Shown: positions 7,101 to 7,593 of the stretch, piece after piece | Numbering within the stretch: position 1 is the first letter of the stretch | Layout of the letters: each line of letters starts with the position of its first letter | NCBI GenBank assembly: GCA_943325355.2 | Contig: CALPPA020000079.1 | Coordinates: forward strand, 1-7,593 | Direction: 5' to 3' | DNA length: 7,593 nucleotides | From: Klebsiella pneumoniae | GTDB lineage: Bacteria; Bacteroidota; Bacteroidia; Flavobacteriales; Flavobacteriaceae | Translations under genes and position numbers: made by a program | The notes under the pieces: model-generated | Database searches by the model: none | What the model saw: only the letters and a program-made list of their open reading frames with translations | What the model was told of the DNA's origin: nothing

Positions 7101-7574
7101 CCAATTCAAGGGTCATTCATAATAGAAGAATTGACCGACTTAGTAGAAGAAGCTGTTTTGCAGGAATTCGACCGAATTAATGAGCGTGGTGGAGTTTTGG
7201 GTGCGATGGAAACGATGTACCAAAGAAGCAAAATTCAGGAAGAAAGTTTATACTATGAAACTTTGAAACACTCAGGAGAATTCCCGATAATTGGCGTGAA
7301 TACTTTCTTGAGTTCGAAGGGTTCGCCAACGATTATTCCAGCTGAAGTGATTCGTGCCACCGAGGAAGAAAAACATTACCAAATCAGGATGTTGGCCAAT
7401 TTACATCAATCCAATCAAGATAAAGTGAAAGAGCAATTGAATCTACTTCAAGAAGCAGCCATTCAAAACAAAAATTTATTCAAACATTTGATGGAAGCAA
7501 CTAAGGTTTGTTCTTTGGGGCAAATCACGAGCGCCTTGTTTGAAGTTGGTGGTCAGTATCGAAGAAATATGTAA
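4146..7574 (+). CDS. icmF: Fused isobutyryl-CoA mutase (B12 domain, G-protein chaperone and mutase in one chain)
   Basis: Adenosylcobalamin-dependent radical enzyme that interconverts isobutyryl-CoA and n-butyryl-CoA; family members also act on related branched acyl-CoAs. The 1142 residues hold three parts. The B12-binding domain (about 12-140) has LFDGHDAA with His25 as the expected cobalt ligand and FGGGGGGVI. The MeaB-like GTPase (about 195-410) has P-loop GTGGAGKS (203-210), ETSGIGQSD (296-304) and NKFD (343-346). The mutase TIM barrel runs from about 560 to the end. In the substrate pocket, SRMFAG has Phe603 where methylmalonyl-CoA mutase has Tyr (RQYAG), and DQAQNT has Gln791 where that enzyme has Arg (MVRNT). 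Both point to isobutyryl-CoA, so labels such as methylmalonyl-CoA mutase would mislead. The chain is about 50 residues longer than IcmF proteins as I recall them; 21 of these (471-491) are encoded by an in-frame palindrome in the linker. The gene stands alone and is complete. Confidence 0.93.
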   Translation: MELVKPYIPINKVRIVTAASLFDGHDAAINIMRRIIQSTGVEVIHLGHDRSVEEVVNTAIQEDANAIAMTSYQGGHNEYFKYMYDLLKEKGAGHIKIFGGGGGVILPSEIAELQAYGITRIYSPDDGRAMGLQGMINDLVQQSDYPIGDKLKDEIHHLEEKNPTAIARIISSAENFPEVAADTLDKIHNINTDCKTPVLGITGTGGAGKSSLVDELVRRFLIDFPEKTIGIISVDPSKRKTGGALLGDRIRMNSINNPRVYMRSLATRQSNLALSKYVADAIQVIKAAKYDIIILETSGIGQSDTEITEHSDVSLYVMTPEFGAATQLEKIDMLDFADLVAINKFDKRGSLDALRDVKKQFQRNHNLWDADLETLPVFGTMASQFNDPGMNTLYKAIMEKIREKTNSNLKSTFEISHEISEKVFVIPPQRTRYLSEIAENNRKYDVTALSQVEVAQKLYGIFKTIESVANVKLSLSKFGINVEGLRQAQPDKEAFLDLLLHQFEKVKMDLDSYNWEIILNWNEKVNKYKEEFYTFKVRNKEIKIETHTESLSHSQIPKIALPKYQAWGDILRWNLQENVPGEFPFTAGLYPFKREGEDPSRMFAGEGGPERTNKRFHYVSAGLPAKRLSTAFDSVTLYGNDPHIRPDIYGKIGNAGVSICCLDDAKKLYSGFDLFDSMTSVSMTINGPAPMMLGFFMNAAIDQQCEIYIKANHLEKEVEEKIKAIYSKNRTERPHYQGDLPEGNNGLGLMLLGVTGDQVLPLDIYDQIKAKTLSKVRGTVQADILKEDQAQNTCIFSTEFALRLMGDVQEYFITEKVKNFYSVSISGYHIAEAGANPISQLAFTLSNGFTYVEYYLSRGMKINDFGPNLSFFFSNGIDPEYAVIGRVARKIWAKAMKNKYGADERAQMLKYHIQTSGRSLHAQEIDFNDIRTTLQALYAIYDNCNSLHTNAYDEAITTPTEESVRRAMAIQLIINKELGLTKNENPIQGSFIIEELTDLVEEAVLQEFDRINERGGVLGAMETMYQRSKIQEESLYYETLKHSGEFPIIGVNTFLSSKGSPTIIPAEVIRATEEEKHYQIRMLANLHQSNQDKVKEQLNLLQEAAIQNKNLFKHLMEATKVCSLGQITSALFEVGGQYRRNM
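5555..5619. repeat. Palindromic repeat inserted in frame within icmF
   Basis: CTGAGCCTGTCGAAGT (5562-5577) and ACTTCGACAAGCTCAG (5597-5612) are reverse complements at 15 of 16 positions around a 19-base loop. Extended arms (5555-5576 and 5598-5619) still match at 18 of 22. The unit is read in frame as 21 codons (5556-5618), giving [10 protein letters not shown] then [11 protein letters not shown], without a stop. The sequence resembles the CTTCGACAAGCTCAG-type dispersed palindromes that I recall from many bacterial genomes, normally intergenic. Its place is the linker between the GTPase and mutase domains, where an insertion could be tolerated. Confidence 0.8.
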
Positions 7575-7593
7575 GCAGAGAACCACTTTTTGC

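Overview
The window looks like chromosomal DNA of a Flavobacteriaceae bacterium, most likely Flavobacterium or a close relative. The basis is low GC with AT-rich intergenic DNA, start codons without purine-rich Shine-Dalgarno sequences, one promoter-like site of the Bacteroidetes type (TTTG, 19 bases, TAnnTTTG-like), and protein sequences of Bacteroidetes character. This assignment comes from recognition, not a database search.

Layout from left to right. (1) The C-terminal part of peptide chain release factor 1 (prfA), cut by the window edge. (2) A small four-helix-bundle protein of the 23S rRNA intervening-sequence (S23/IVS) family, enclosed by a 32-bp imperfect inverted repeat and lodged between prfA and pyrF. 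(3) pyrF, orotidine-5'-phosphate decarboxylase, whose stop codon lies inside a 22-bp palindrome. (4) An alpha/beta hydrolase followed by a hairpin terminator. (5) On the minus strand, purU, formyltetrahydrofolate deformylase. (6) A 483-base intergenic region with several inverted repeats and a good candidate promoter. (7) A 1142-residue fused adenosylcobalamin-dependent mutase (IcmF type: B12 domain, G-protein chaperone, mutase) that fills the right half.

The genes are mainly housekeeping or metabolic: translation termination, UMP synthesis, one-carbon/purine metabolism and acyl-CoA rearrangement. They do not form one pathway. prfA, the bundle gene and pyrF probably share a transcript. purU and icmF diverge from the structured intergenic region.

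The notable content is the repeats. At least four different inverted-repeat families occur in 7.6 kb: one encloses a gene, one supplies a stop codon, one fills the purU-icmF intergenic region, and one sits in frame inside the icmF coding sequence, adding about 21 codons between the G domain and the mutase domain. The two best leads are the IVS-like ORF-in-a-stem outside rRNA and the protein-coding palindrome in icmF. No complete new defence or mobile system with several genes is visible.
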